From assembly GCA_041557595.1 (NCBI GenBank), contig JBFFGE010000101.1, forward strand, positions 1 through 16,611: a stretch of 16,611 bases of DNA, read 5' to 3'. This document shows, one piece after another, positions 7,051-14,193 of the stretch. Under the pieces are notes generated by a model. That model was not told where the DNA came from, did not search any database, and saw nothing but the letters and a program-made list of their open reading frames with translations. This stretch comes from JAOTYV01 sp041557595 (GTDB lineage: Bacteria; Pseudomonadota; Alphaproteobacteria; UBA8366). Positions within the stretch are counted from its first letter, which is position 1. The number at the start of each line of letters is the position of its first letter. Position numbers and translations under genes: made by a program.

Positions 7051-8033
7051 GCGGAGCCTCTCGGATGATGGCAGGCAACGCCGTGGGCCAATTGTTCGCC
7101 TACCAATGGCGGAACATCCAGCGCCGGGACATCGGCGGTGCATCGGTCGGAGGCGTAGTTGCAGCGTGGCGCGAAACTGCAGCCGTCCGGCAAATCCCGC
7201 GGCGACGGTACCCAGCCGTCGATCGGCGTTAGCGCATCGACATCGCGGTCGACGCGCGGTAGCGAGCGCAGCAGCCCTTCCGTATAGGGATGCCGTGGAT
7301 GGCGGAAAATGTCGCGGACCGAGGCCTCTTCGACCACGCGCCCGCAATACATCACGGCGACGGTATCGGCCATTTCCGCGACCACGCCGAGGTCATGGGT
7401 AACCAGAATGATGGACATTCCCAACTCGTCCTGGAGATTGCGTAACAGGTCGAGAATTTGCGCCTGGATCGTCACATCCAATGCGGTCGTCGGCTCGTCG
7501 GCGATCAGGAGCTTCGGGCGGCAGGCGAGCGCCATGGCAATCATGGCGCGCTGGCTCATGCCGCCGGACAGTTGATGCGGGTAGTCTCTGAGCCGGGACC
7601 CGGCTTCGGGGATGCTCACGATATCGAGCAGGCGGATCGCCTCCCGGCGCGCGGCATCGCGTGCCATGGATTGATGCAGCATGAGACTTTCCATGAGTTG
7701 CGTCCCGATCGTATGCACCGGATTGAGCGCGTTCATCGGGTCTTGAAAGATCATGGCGATGTCGCTGCCGCTAATTTTCGTCAACCGATTGCGATCGAGG
7801 GAAAGCAAATCATCACCTTCGAACAGGATGGCGCCGCTCACGATGCGGCCGTTCGGCGGCGTGAGCCGAAGCACTGAATGGCAGGTGACCGATTTGCCGC
7901 AGCCGCTTTCGCCGACGATGCAGAGCGTCTTGCCGGCGGGTACCCGAAGGTTTACGCCGTCCACCGCGGGCACGACGCCCTCTTCGGTGTCGAAGTGAAT
8001 TCGGAGGTCGCGAATTTCCAACATGTCCGCCAT
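7047..8033 (-). CDS. ABC transporter ATPase, OppD/DppD type
   Basis: A 328-residue ATPase. Walker A is GESGCGKSVT (41-50), Q-loop MIFQDPMNALNP (94-105), signature LSGGMSQR (155-162), Walker B LLIADEPTTALD (175-186) and the switch histidine is in THDLG (His213). The C-terminal extension has GCSFAPRC, then DRC and AC, the same four-cysteine pattern as its partner. The ATG at 8033 (MADMLEIRDL) follows GGAGAG by 3 bases and gives the usual N-terminus; an in-frame TTG at 8108 would add 25 Pro/Gly-rich residues and is less likely. It lies 83 bp after the solute-binding protein gene. Gene order binding protein-D-F-B-C differs from the classic A-B-C-D-F. Confidence 0.92.
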   Translation of the reverse strand: MADMLEIRDLRIHFDTEEGVVPAVDGVNLRVPAGKTLCIVGESGCGKSVTCHSVLRLTPPNGRIVSGAILFEGDDLLSLDRNRLTKISGSDIAMIFQDPMNALNPVHTIGTQLMESLMLHQSMARDAARREAIRLLDIVSIPEAGSRLRDYPHQLSGGMSQRAMIAMALACRPKLLIADEPTTALDVTIQAQILDLLRNLQDELGMSIILVTHDLGVVAEMADTVAVMYCGRVVEEASVRDIFRHPRHPYTEGLLRSLPRVDRDVDALTPIDGWVPSPRDLPDGCSFAPRCNYASDRCTADVPALDVPPLVGEQLAHGVACHHPRGSA

Positions 8034-8116
8034 GGGCTCTCCAAGGCCGGCGCCGCCGAGCGATCCTGCGGGGGACCGGGATGGCGGCGCCGGTTTCGGG
8101 ACGATCAACGGGCCCC

Positions 8117-9814
8117 TTAGTTGGTCGCGGTGACCTTCAGATTATCGGGCCGCAGATCCATGTAGTAGAGCGAGTAGGGCGTCCAATCGACGCCTTTGCG
8201 GATGCCATAGGATGAGATCGGATTGTAAAGAAGCGTACCCGGCATCTCTTCTTCGAAGACATCGAGCGCATTTTGGAAAGCCTGCCTTCGCACGTTCTGG
8301 TCGCCGGAATCGAACAGGGTGTTGATGTTTCGATTGAAATCTTCGGGTGCGTTCCAAAGCTTGTATTTTTTCTGTACGGCCGAGGTTGGTCCCCAAAGAA
8401 TATAGATAGCGCCGACCGGATCGGGATAGCGGTAGGTATTCGACCAGGGATACATCGCAACGCCCTTGGCACGGACCGCTTTGAAATTCTCCACCGGCTC
8501 CAGCTTCATGTTGAATCCGATGGATTTCCACATCTCCTGGATGATCTGGGCGGCTTCCAAGCTGTTGGTGTAATAGCCGGGAATGAATCGGTAACTCACC
8601 GTTTCACCCTTGTAGCCGGAAGCCTTGAGCAATTTCCTGGCTTTCGCCGGATCGTAGCTGTAACCAACGCGATCCTTATTGTAGGTCGCGCCGAATGCCG
8701 GAAGTTGGTGCCCGTTTGGAGTGAAGGTCTTGCCGTCCCAGAGCGCGGTTATCAGTTTCTGCCGATCGATGGCAAGGCTGAGCGCCTGGCGTACCCGCTT
8801 ATCCTTCAATGTCGGATAATTGGTGTTGAAGACGACGACATGGGAATTGTCGAGGACAACCGATTTTGTCTGGAGGTCTTTGTATCGCTTCATGACGGCG
8901 AGTTGGTCCGGCGGAATTTCGACTATGATGTCGAATTCACCGCTGACGAGACCGGCAATGCGCGCCGAAGTTTCCGGAACGACCTTAAACGTGACGCTTT
9001 TCGCCGCGGGTTTGCCCATGGAGTAGGAATCGTTGGCAACCAGGGCGATATAGTCACCGCTCTTCCAGTCTTTGAATTTATAGGGACCGGTGCCAACCGG
9101 GTTCCAGGTAAGTTCCTTGATGGCGGTGTGCATCCAGTGCGGCGCGCCATTTTTTTTCTTTTTCTTCTTCACGCTCTTTTTCGCGTCGCTTTTCGTGGTC
9201 GGCGATTGGGCCATCGAAGCCTTCGCTGCCGCGTCGCCCTTCGCCTTGTGCTGGTAATAGGACTTCTTGCTGACGATCCAGGACGTGTAGGATGACAGGC
9301 GCTGTTCGAGAACGAGGTCGGGCTTCTTGGTGGTAAATCGCACCTTGTAGGGGCCGAGTTTTTCTACCTTGGCGACATTGCCAAAATACCGTCGGCCGCG
9401 GGGTATGGCCGCGTTTTTGCCACGGAGGCGTTCCTCGGAGAAGGTAAAGGTCACATCGTCGGCGGTGAAGTCGTCGCCATTGTGAAATTTGACGCCTTTG
9501 CGAAGGTCGAGTTCGAGTGTGCTGGGATCGATCCTTTTCCACGCGGTCGCCAGTCCTGGAATGAGTTTGGCGCTGCTGTTCGCGCCGCCATGCCGGAAAT
9601 CGCGGCGGATCAGCGTGTCGAATATCGAATAGGTGACCCGCACATCGACATTGCCGTGCCGGACCGCCGGCTCCAGACCTCGGGGCAATTTGTTGACCGC
9701 GATCACGAGATCCGGCCGATCAGTTGCCAGAGCTGTCCGAATCGCCGGCAGCAATAAGACTACCGCCAGGATCGCAGCGGCCATTGCGCGAAAGATACCG
9801 TTCAGTCGGTACAT
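8117..9814 (-). CDS. Family-5 extracellular solute-binding protein
   Basis: A 565-residue periplasmic receptor of the peptide/nickel/opine class (SBP_bac_5). It has a signal peptide over residues 1-30, with cleavage likely after AIRTALA. Family motifs include ATAWKRIDPSTLELDLRKGV then KFHNGDDFTADDVTFTF (89-125), TGPYKFKDW (242-250), VRQALSLAIDR and a C-terminal region with typical YDPAKARKLLKASGYKG repeats. The ATG at 9814 has GGGAG 8 bases upstream. An oddity is a lysine-rich low-complexity insert at residues 190-222, ending in SVKKKKKK, placed before the TGPYKF region; normal family members have no such block. Ligand is not fixed by sequence: family-5 proteins bind peptides, opines, nickel, oligosaccharides and, in AccA, the sugar phosphodiester agrocinopine. 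The surrounding phosphodiesterases favour a phosphodiester or phosphonate ester. Confidence 0.9.
   Translation of the reverse strand: MYRLNGIFRAMAAAILAVVLLLPAIRTALATDRPDLVIAVNKLPRGLEPAVRHGNVDVRVTYSIFDTLIRRDFRHGGANSSAKLIPGLATAWKRIDPSTLELDLRKGVKFHNGDDFTADDVTFTFSEERLRGKNAAIPRGRRYFGNVAKVEKLGPYKVRFTTKKPDLVLEQRLSSYTSWIVSKKSYYQHKAKGDAAAKASMAQSPTTKSDAKKSVKKKKKKNGAPHWMHTAIKELTWNPVGTGPYKFKDWKSGDYIALVANDSYSMGKPAAKSVTFKVVPETSARIAGLVSGEFDIIVEIPPDQLAVMKRYKDLQTKSVVLDNSHVVVFNTNYPTLKDKRVRQALSLAIDRQKLITALWDGKTFTPNGHQLPAFGATYNKDRVGYSYDPAKARKLLKASGYKGETVSYRFIPGYYTNSLEAAQIIQEMWKSIGFNMKLEPVENFKAVRAKGVAMYPWSNTYRYPDPVGAIYILWGPTSAVQKKYKLWNAPEDFNRNINTLFDSGDQNVRRQAFQNALDVFEEEMPGTLLYNPISSYGIRKGVDWTPYSLYYMDLRPDNLKVTATN
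9149..9247 (-). repeat. Lysine-codon low-complexity tract in the binding protein
   Basis: This segment encodes residues 190-222 of the solute-binding protein and is dominated by AAA/AAG lysine codons mixed with Ala, Ser and Thr codons; the final stretch includes six consecutive lysines. On the + strand it appears as a T/C-rich run near 9151-9182. The frame is kept across it, so it is an in-frame insertion rather than a frameshift. Homopolymer-like runs of this kind are prone to slippage. Confidence 0.7.
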
Positions 9815-9852
9815 GCCTCATACTCCCGTTGCAGATTTGTTGTGTCGGCAAG

Positions 9853-9872
9853 GACCGGATTGGCGTCCGGTC
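9853..9872. other. Hairpin between regulator and binding-protein genes
   Basis: A perfect 7-bp inverted repeat (GACCGGA / TCCGGTC) with a 6-base loop lies in the 94-bp gap between the RpiR-type gene and the solute-binding protein gene. In the leftward transcript no U-run follows, so it is not a standard terminator. It could stabilise the 5' end of the processed transporter mRNA or partially attenuate read-through from the regulator gene. Separately, TCTGCAA (9835-9829, minus strand) near the ribosome site matches half of the palindrome in the divergent control region. Confidence 0.45.
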
Positions 9873-9908
9873 TCGTTGGATTTTGTAGTTTGGCAAAGAA
9901 CGGCTGCA

Positions 9909-10745
9909 TCACTCTCTCAACCGCTCCTTTACATGTGTAAGTTTCTCGAGCGATTGCAGGGATTTTCCTTGGTCGAGCCGGGATAGTTCGAGGATAATCG
10001 TGTTGCAGATCGCCAGCGGCACCGAAAGCGACTGCGATTCTCCGCGCGCCCCGCGCGACGCGGCCAACAGGAAATCCGGATTTGGCCGGAGCGTGGCGCC
10101 AATATGGTCGCTGATGACCAGAGTCTTCGCGCCCGCGCCATGGGCATAGCGCAGCACGGGCAGCAACCCCTGTGGCGGCCGGTGGAAGGCAAATGCGAGC
10201 ACAAGATCGTCTTTGCCAAGGTTGACCAGATGATCGGCAACTTCGTCTCGCCCACCGCGCAGCTCGATCGCGTGATAGCCGTGCCGCCCGAAGCGCAAGG
10301 TCATGAGCTGCATCAGGGTCGCGGCGTGGCTGCGGCCAAACACAAATATCTTTTCCGCCGTCATGATGGCGCGCGCGGCGGCCTCGATCTCCGATTGCGA
10401 TATTTTGCTTACAAGCGCCCGTAAGGCGGCAATTTCGCTCTCGACCAGGGCGGCGAGGAGTGACCCTTCACCCAAATGCTCCAGTCTTTCACGGATGCGT
10501 ACGGCGGGCGGAGGGACGCTAACGAGTTCTGCTTGCAGCTGGGAGCGTAATTCAGGATATCCGCTGTATCCTAGCTTTTGCGCCAGGCGCACGGCGCTCG
10601 TGGGATGGACTTGTGCTCGCTCGGCCAAATCCGGCAGCGACAGGAACGCGCCTTCACGTGGGTTTGTGAGCAGTTCTTCGACAACCTTGCGGTCCGAATT
10701 CGTCAGCCGTCCCGGGAATTGTTCGATAACTTCCTGCAAGGTCAT
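9909..10745 (-). CDS. RpiR-family transcriptional regulator with SIS domain
   Basis: A 278-residue regulator. The N-terminal domain (about 1-75) is the RpiR helix-turn-helix, with the recognition part LPDLAERAQVHPTSAVRLAQKLGYSGYPELR at about 38-67. A linker leads to a C-terminal SIS (sugar isomerase) fold at about 125-260, recognised from KIFVFGRSHAATL (phosphosugar-binding loop), DDLVLAFAF and AKTLVISDHIG. SIS domains of this family sense phosphorylated sugars or related metabolites, which suits a locus releasing phosphate-ester breakdown products. The ATG at 10745 starts MTLQEVIEQFPGRLT; a weak AGG-containing ribosome site precedes it. It is divergent from the glycerophosphodiesterase gene and first in the leftward gene series. 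The palindromes immediately upstream are probably its operator, implying autoregulation plus control of the transporter and the divergent gene. Confidence 0.9.
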   Translation of the reverse strand: MTLQEVIEQFPGRLTNSDRKVVEELLTNPREGAFLSLPDLAERAQVHPTSAVRLAQKLGYSGYPELRSQLQAELVSVPPPAVRIRERLEHLGEGSLLAALVESEIAALRALVSKISQSEIEAAARAIMTAEKIFVFGRSHAATLMQLMTLRFGRHGYHAIELRGGRDEVADHLVNLGKDDLVLAFAFHRPPQGLLPVLRYAHGAGAKTLVISDHIGATLRPNPDFLLAASRGARGESQSLSVPLAICNTIILELSRLDQGKSLQSLEKLTHVKERLRE

Positions 10746-10816
10746 TGTGCGACCTGCCTAATTATTCGGTGGAGTTCGACGCGAACGAATCCATGCTATC
10801 AACTTTAGACGCATTC

Positions 10817-10864
10817 GCAAAGATATTTGCATAAGAAAACATTTCTGCAAATTTAATTGCAGAA
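10817..10864. promoter_or_regulatory. Candidate RpiR operator: paired palindromes
   Basis: In the AT-rich middle of the 224-bp divergent gap, GCAAA-GATA-TTTGC (10817-10830) is followed by a longer perfect palindrome TTCTGCAA-N6-TTGCAGAA (10843-10864). Their centres are 30 bp apart, about three helical turns. Between them ATTTGCA (10825-10831) and TGCAAAT (10846-10852) also form an inverted pair. The repeated (T)GCAA(A) element in alternating orientation is what a tetrameric or double-dimer regulator would bind, and the divergent RpiR-type gene is the obvious owner. Clear -35/-10 boxes are not resolvable by eye but the AT-rich core probably overlaps both divergent promoters. Confidence 0.6.
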
Positions 10865-10969
10865 TGGTGGCAGGCCGCGCTACCGTGCGGCAGTCCGATT
10901 TCCGGCCTACCAAACGCCGTCGCGAAGGCGGAAGGTGTTGTCGTTGATGCTCGACAAAGAATTCAATCG

Positions 10970-11734
10970 ATGAATGCTCTACCACTCGCGGTGTCGCGTG
11001 ACTTCCGCATCATTGCCCATCGCGGTGCGTCGGGGTATGCGCCGGAAAACACGTTGGCCGCCTTTCGGTTGGCGGCGCAAATGGGCGTCCGCGAGGTCGA
11101 GCTGGATGTTCAGTACTCAAAAGATCGAGAACTTGTCGTGGTTCATGACGAGTCGCTGGACCGATATGGGTTTTCCGACTGCCGGGTCGCCGAGATGACA
11201 CTGGCGGACCTGAAGACGTTGGACATGGGCGGTTGGTTCGGCGATGGCCGTTTCGCCGGCGAGCGTTTGGTCACGTTGGACGAAATTCTCACAACGTTCG
11301 GCGACAGGTTCATTTACCACGCAGAGATAAAGGTGCCCGCGGAGGGCTTGGCGCGGCATTTGCTGAATCGTCTCGCGGACCATGGCGTCTTGGGAGACGC
11401 CATAGTCACGTCTTTCGACTTTGATGCCGCGGCCGAAGTTATGGCGTTGTCGCCCGAGCAGCGCGTCGGTTGGCTCGTTCGAGAGGGCGCGTTCACAGAG
11501 GAAAACGTGGCGCGGGCGGCGGCCGGCGGCTTCTTTCAGTTTTGTCCGCGCGTCTACGATATGAGCGAACGGAATGTCGCCGATGCCCGTCGGCATGTGG
11601 CCGAAGTGCGTGGCCACGGCATCCGCCACGTCGAGGATCTCGTTCAGGCGGTCCAGGCCGGTTGCGACGGAGTCACGGTGAATTGGCCGGATTGGCTGAC
11701 GCACGGCCCGTGTAAGGGCCGTAAGCCGGAATAG
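10970..11734 (+). CDS. Glycerophosphodiester phosphodiesterase (UgpQ-like)
   Basis: A 254-residue soluble enzyme of the GDPD TIM-barrel family, which hydrolyses glycerophosphodiesters to glycerol-3-phosphate and an alcohol. Key residues are visible: His17-Arg18 (IIAHRGAS), Glu26-Asn-Thr28 (APENTLAAF), Glu44 and Asp46 (VELDVQ, metal ligands), His59-Asp60 (VVHDESLDR), Glu119 (HAEIK), and the C-terminal DGVTVNWPDWL typical of small bacterial GDPDs. There is no signal peptide, so it is cytoplasmic like UgpQ. The ATG at 10970 has only a weak ribosome site; GTG codons at 10991 and 10997 are alternatives but lack one too. It is divergent from the RpiR-type regulator across a palindromic control region, suggesting it belongs to the same regulon as the transporter and other phosphodiesterases. 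Whether it is co-transcribed with gltI, 102 bp downstream, is unclear. Confidence 0.88.
   Translation: MNALPLAVSRDFRIIAHRGASGYAPENTLAAFRLAAQMGVREVELDVQYSKDRELVVVHDESLDRYGFSDCRVAEMTLADLKTLDMGGWFGDGRFAGERLVTLDEILTTFGDRFIYHAEIKVPAEGLARHLLNRLADHGVLGDAIVTSFDFDAAAEVMALSPEQRVGWLVREGAFTEENVARAAAGGFFQFCPRVYDMSERNVADARRHVAEVRGHGIRHVEDLVQAVQAGCDGVTVNWPDWLTHGPCKGRKPE
11703..11722 (+). other. Hairpin at the 3' end of the GDPD gene
   Basis: ACGGCCC and GGGCCGT form a perfect 7-bp GC-rich inverted repeat with a 6-base loop, within the last codons of the phosphodiesterase gene (10 bases before the stop). No T-run follows. It could slow or end transcription before the amino-acid transporter operon, or be incidental in GC-rich coding DNA. 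Confidence 0.3.
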
Positions 11735-11836
11735 CGCGGCAACGGGCGAGAAACCGCTGGACCGCCCATGCCCTATCGCACTACCCTTTCGGATCGCAAA
11801 GCCGGGAACGGCCAAAACCAATAATGGGAGTTCGGA

Positions 11837-12730
11837 ATGATGCTACGAAAACTGGGAATTGCAGCGGTTGCCCTGTCGGCCGTAGCGCTTGTCGCGACGG
11901 GCGTACAAGCGGCGGGCGCCGACGGGTCGCCCGTGCTGACGCGGATCAAGGAGCGGGGCGTCATCAACATGGGGCATCGCGAGTCCTCGGTCCCCTTTTC
12001 CTACATCGGGCCCGACGGCAAGCCGATCGGGTATTCGGTCGATCTCTGCATGAAGATCATCGATCAGGTCAAGGCAGAGCTTAAAATGCCGAACCTCAAG
12101 ATCAAATATGTGCCGGTCACGTCGCAGACGCGTATCGCGCTGATGGCGAACGGCACCATCGACATCGAGTGCGGCTCGACCACCAACAACCTGACGCGTC
12201 AGAAGCAGGTCGATTACCTTCCCGTGACCTTCATTACCGGCACCAAGCTTGCCAGCAAGAAGGGCTCCGGGATCAAGGAAATCGAGGACATGAACGGAAA
12301 GACGATCGCACTGTCGCTCGGGACCACGAACGAGAAGGCGATCAAGCGGGTCGCGAAGGAAAAGGGCATCAAGCTCAAATACGTCATGGTCAAGGATCAT
12401 CCGCAGGGATGGCTCGCATTGGAGACCGGGCGTGCGGACGCCTATGCCACGGATGACGTGCTTCTATTCGGTTTGATCAGCAAGTCCAAAAATCCCGGCC
12501 AGTTTCAGGTTACCGGCCGGTTCCTCAGCTACGATCCGTATGGGATCATGGTGCCCCGAAACGATTCGACCTATCGCCGCCTCGGCACGGTGGTGCTTGC
12601 GGATCTGATGCGGTCGGGCGGCGCCCAGAAGATCTACGACAAGTGGTTCAATCCGGGGCCGACCAAGATCAACATGCCGATCAGCAGCACCCTCAAGACA
12701 GGGTTCGAAATACAGGCCCTACCGCACTAG
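11837..12730 (+). CDS. gltI: Glutamate/aspartate ABC transporter binding protein
   Basis: A 297-residue periplasmic receptor of family 3. The signal peptide is MMLRKLGIAAVALSAVALVA with cleavage near GVQA (residue 25). Similarity to E. coli GltI is strong by memory, including the region IDIECGSTTNNLTRQKQ (108-124), KTIALSLGTTNEK, VKDHPQGWLALETGRADAYA and the KIYDKWF end motif, so glutamate/aspartate is the most likely ligand. GGGAG ends 6 bases before the ATG at 11837; a second ATG follows immediately. It is first of a gltIJKL-ordered operon, followed by a strong hairpin before gltJ, which is common after binding-protein genes needing higher expression than the membrane subunits. It is about 100 bp after the GDPD gene; a promoter is not obvious. 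Confidence 0.9.
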   Translation: MMLRKLGIAAVALSAVALVATGVQAAGADGSPVLTRIKERGVINMGHRESSVPFSYIGPDGKPIGYSVDLCMKIIDQVKAELKMPNLKIKYVPVTSQTRIALMANGTIDIECGSTTNNLTRQKQVDYLPVTFITGTKLASKKGSGIKEIEDMNGKTIALSLGTTNEKAIKRVAKEKGIKLKYVMVKDHPQGWLALETGRADAYATDDVLLFGLISKSKNPGQFQVTGRFLSYDPYGIMVPRNDSTYRRLGTVVLADLMRSGGAQKIYDKWFNPGPTKINMPISSTLKTGFEIQALPH

Positions 12731-12739
12731 CCGGCGTAG

Positions 12740-12766
12740 CGGCGGGAGCATTCCGTGCTCCCGCCG
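12740..12766 (+). other. Strong intercistronic hairpin after gltI
   Basis: Starting 10 bp after the gltI stop, CGGCGGGAGCA and TGCTCCCGCCG pair perfectly over 11 bp around a TTCCG loop. It is not followed by a T-run, so transcription probably continues into gltJ. The likely effect is to protect the upstream gltI message from 3' decay and reduce downstream expression, as seen for other binding-protein operons. Confidence 0.7.
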
Positions 12767-12809
12767 GCCGCTGTTCGGGCGGACGACCGGCAGGCTGCGG
12801 ATATAGCGC

Positions 12810-13532
12810 ATGCAATATAATTGGAACTGGAGCATCCTTCTCCAGGAACCTTATTACGGCTGGATATGGTCGGGGTTCTCCTGGACCTTGGCGACCGGCT
12901 GTGCTGCCTGGGTGATTGCGATCAGCCTGGGGTCGGTGATCGGCGTGATGCGCACCACGCAGGTGCCGATCCTGCGGACGATCGGCACCTGTTACGTCGA
13001 GCTGTTCCGCAATATTCCCCTGCTCGTCCAAATGTTCCTTTGGTACTTCGTGTTTCCCGAACTGCTGTCCAAGGATGCGGGGATGTGGGTCAAGCGGGAA
13101 ATGCCGATGCCGGAATACAGCACGGCGGTGGTGTGTCTCGGCACCTATCATGCCTCGCGCGTCGCGGAGCAGGTGCGCGCCGGTATCGAGTCGATCGGGC
13201 AGGGACAGCGCTATGCCGGCCTCGCCATGGGTCTCACCCCGGTGCAGGTTTACCGCTACGTGCTGCTTCCGGTGTCCTATCGGATCATCGTGCCGCCGCT
13301 GACCAGCGATTTTCTCGGCATCATCAAGAATTCGTCGCTCGCCCTGACGATAGGCGTGCTCGAACTCACGGCGCAGACGCGGCAGATCGAGGAATACACG
13401 TTTCAGGGCTTCGAGGCGTTCACCACGGCGACGGTGCTGTATATCGTCGTCACTGCCGTCGTGATGGCGATGATGCGCGTGGTCGAAAAGAAAACCGCGG
13501 TGCCGGGCATGCTGTCGCTGGAGGCCAAGTGA
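12810..13532 (+). CDS. gltJ: Glutamate/aspartate ABC transporter permease GltJ
   Basis: A 240-residue membrane subunit of a polar amino-acid (HisM/GltJ) importer. It starts MQYNWNWSILLQEP, near the typical GltJ N-terminus, and has membrane segments at about 20-45, 68-84 and 104-118. ELFRNIPLLVQMFLWYF (64-80) is a family hallmark. The EAA ATPase-docking loop is QRYAGLAMGLTPVQVYRYVL (133-152) with the invariant glycine at 141. E. coli GltJ is about 246 residues. The ribosome site before the ATG at 12810 is poor (CGG-rich), in keeping with lower expression than gltI. The stop at 13530-13532 is one base before the gltK start, so translation is coupled. It forms the channel with GltK. Confidence 0.9.
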   Translation: MQYNWNWSILLQEPYYGWIWSGFSWTLATGCAAWVIAISLGSVIGVMRTTQVPILRTIGTCYVELFRNIPLLVQMFLWYFVFPELLSKDAGMWVKREMPMPEYSTAVVCLGTYHASRVAEQVRAGIESIGQGQRYAGLAMGLTPVQVYRYVLLPVSYRIIVPPLTSDFLGIIKNSSLALTIGVLELTAQTRQIEEYTFQGFEAFTTATVLYIVVTAVVMAMMRVVEKKTAVPGMLSLEAK

Positions 13533-13533
13533 C

Positions 13534-14193
13534 ATGACCAGCGGCTTCGACTGGCAGGTGATCGTCAAGAACCTCCCGTTCCTCTGGACGGGAATGCAGA
13601 CCACGCTCCTGCTGACCGTCCTTGCCATCAGCGGCGGTATTGTCGGTGGCACCATTCTCGCGCTCTGCCGGCTGTCGAAATTCTCGGTTCTGTCGTGGTT
13701 CGGCGGCAGCTACGTGAATTTCTTCCGGTCGATGCCGCTGATCCTGGTGATTTTCTGGTTCTATTTCCTGGTGCCGATTGTTCTGGGGCGGCCGGTCGGC
13801 GGATTTTATTCGGTTCTGATCGCGTTCATCCTGTTCGAAGCAGCCTATTACTGCGAGATTATTCGCGCCGGGATTGCCAGCGTCGGGCGCGGGCAGGTCT
13901 ATGCGGCGCAGGCGGTTGGCCTGAACTACTTCCAGATCATGCGCTACATCATTCTGCCGCAGGCGTTCCGCAATATGGTGCCGATCCTGCTGACGCAGGG
14001 GATCATCCTTTTTCAAGACACCTCGCTGGTGTATGTCGTCGGGCTCCACGATTTTCTCGTCACCGCGGATATCGTCGCAAATCGCGACGTCCGGCTGATC
14101 GAAATGTATTCGACCGTGGCGGTTGTGTATTTCGTGATGTGCCTGCTCGGATCGCTCGGCGTTCGCAGGCTGCAAAGAAAGTATGCCCTATGA
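13534..14193 (+). CDS. gltK: Glutamate/aspartate ABC transporter permease GltK
   Basis: A 219-residue membrane subunit paired with GltJ. Recognisable segments are the first helix TTLLLTVLAISGGIVGGTIL (23-42), the hallmark YVNFFRSMPLILVIFWFYFL (60-79), FEAAYYCEIIRAGIASVGRG (101-120) and the EAA loop QVYAAQAVGLNYFQIMRYII (121-140) leading to LPQAFRNMVP. E. coli GltK is about 224 residues. The ATG at 13534 has GGAGG in the gltJ end about 9 bases upstream. The TGA overlaps the ATG of gltL (ATGA), indicating coupled translation of permease and ATPase. Confidence 0.9.
   Translation: MTSGFDWQVIVKNLPFLWTGMQTTLLLTVLAISGGIVGGTILALCRLSKFSVLSWFGGSYVNFFRSMPLILVIFWFYFLVPIVLGRPVGGFYSVLIAFILFEAAYYCEIIRAGIASVGRGQVYAAQAVGLNYFQIMRYIILPQAFRNMVPILLTQGIILFQDTSLVYVVGLHDFLVTADIVANRDVRLIEMYSTVAVVYFVMCLLGSLGVRRLQRKYAL

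Noticed and set aside
7051..7347. Possible 99-residue N-terminal extension of the OppF-type ATPase
   Set aside because: It lies within the 3' part of the OppD-type gene in another frame and is Arg-rich nonsense; the ATG at 7050 has the classic ATGA overlap.
8273..9295. A 340-codon + strand open frame opposite the solute-binding protein
   Set aside because: No signature, no ribosome site, and the opposite strand encodes a full family-5 binding protein.
9885..9908. A possible sigma-54-type promoter (TTGGCA...CTGC)
   Set aside because: The GG-to-GC spacing is wrong and it points rightward into the 3' end of the regulator gene, where nothing would be transcribed.
12693..13655. A 320-codon - strand open frame over gltJ
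   Set aside because: His/Arg/Asp-rich antisense frame with no domain; gltJ carries the permease hallmarks. The similar frame at 14466-15725 is rejected for the same reason.
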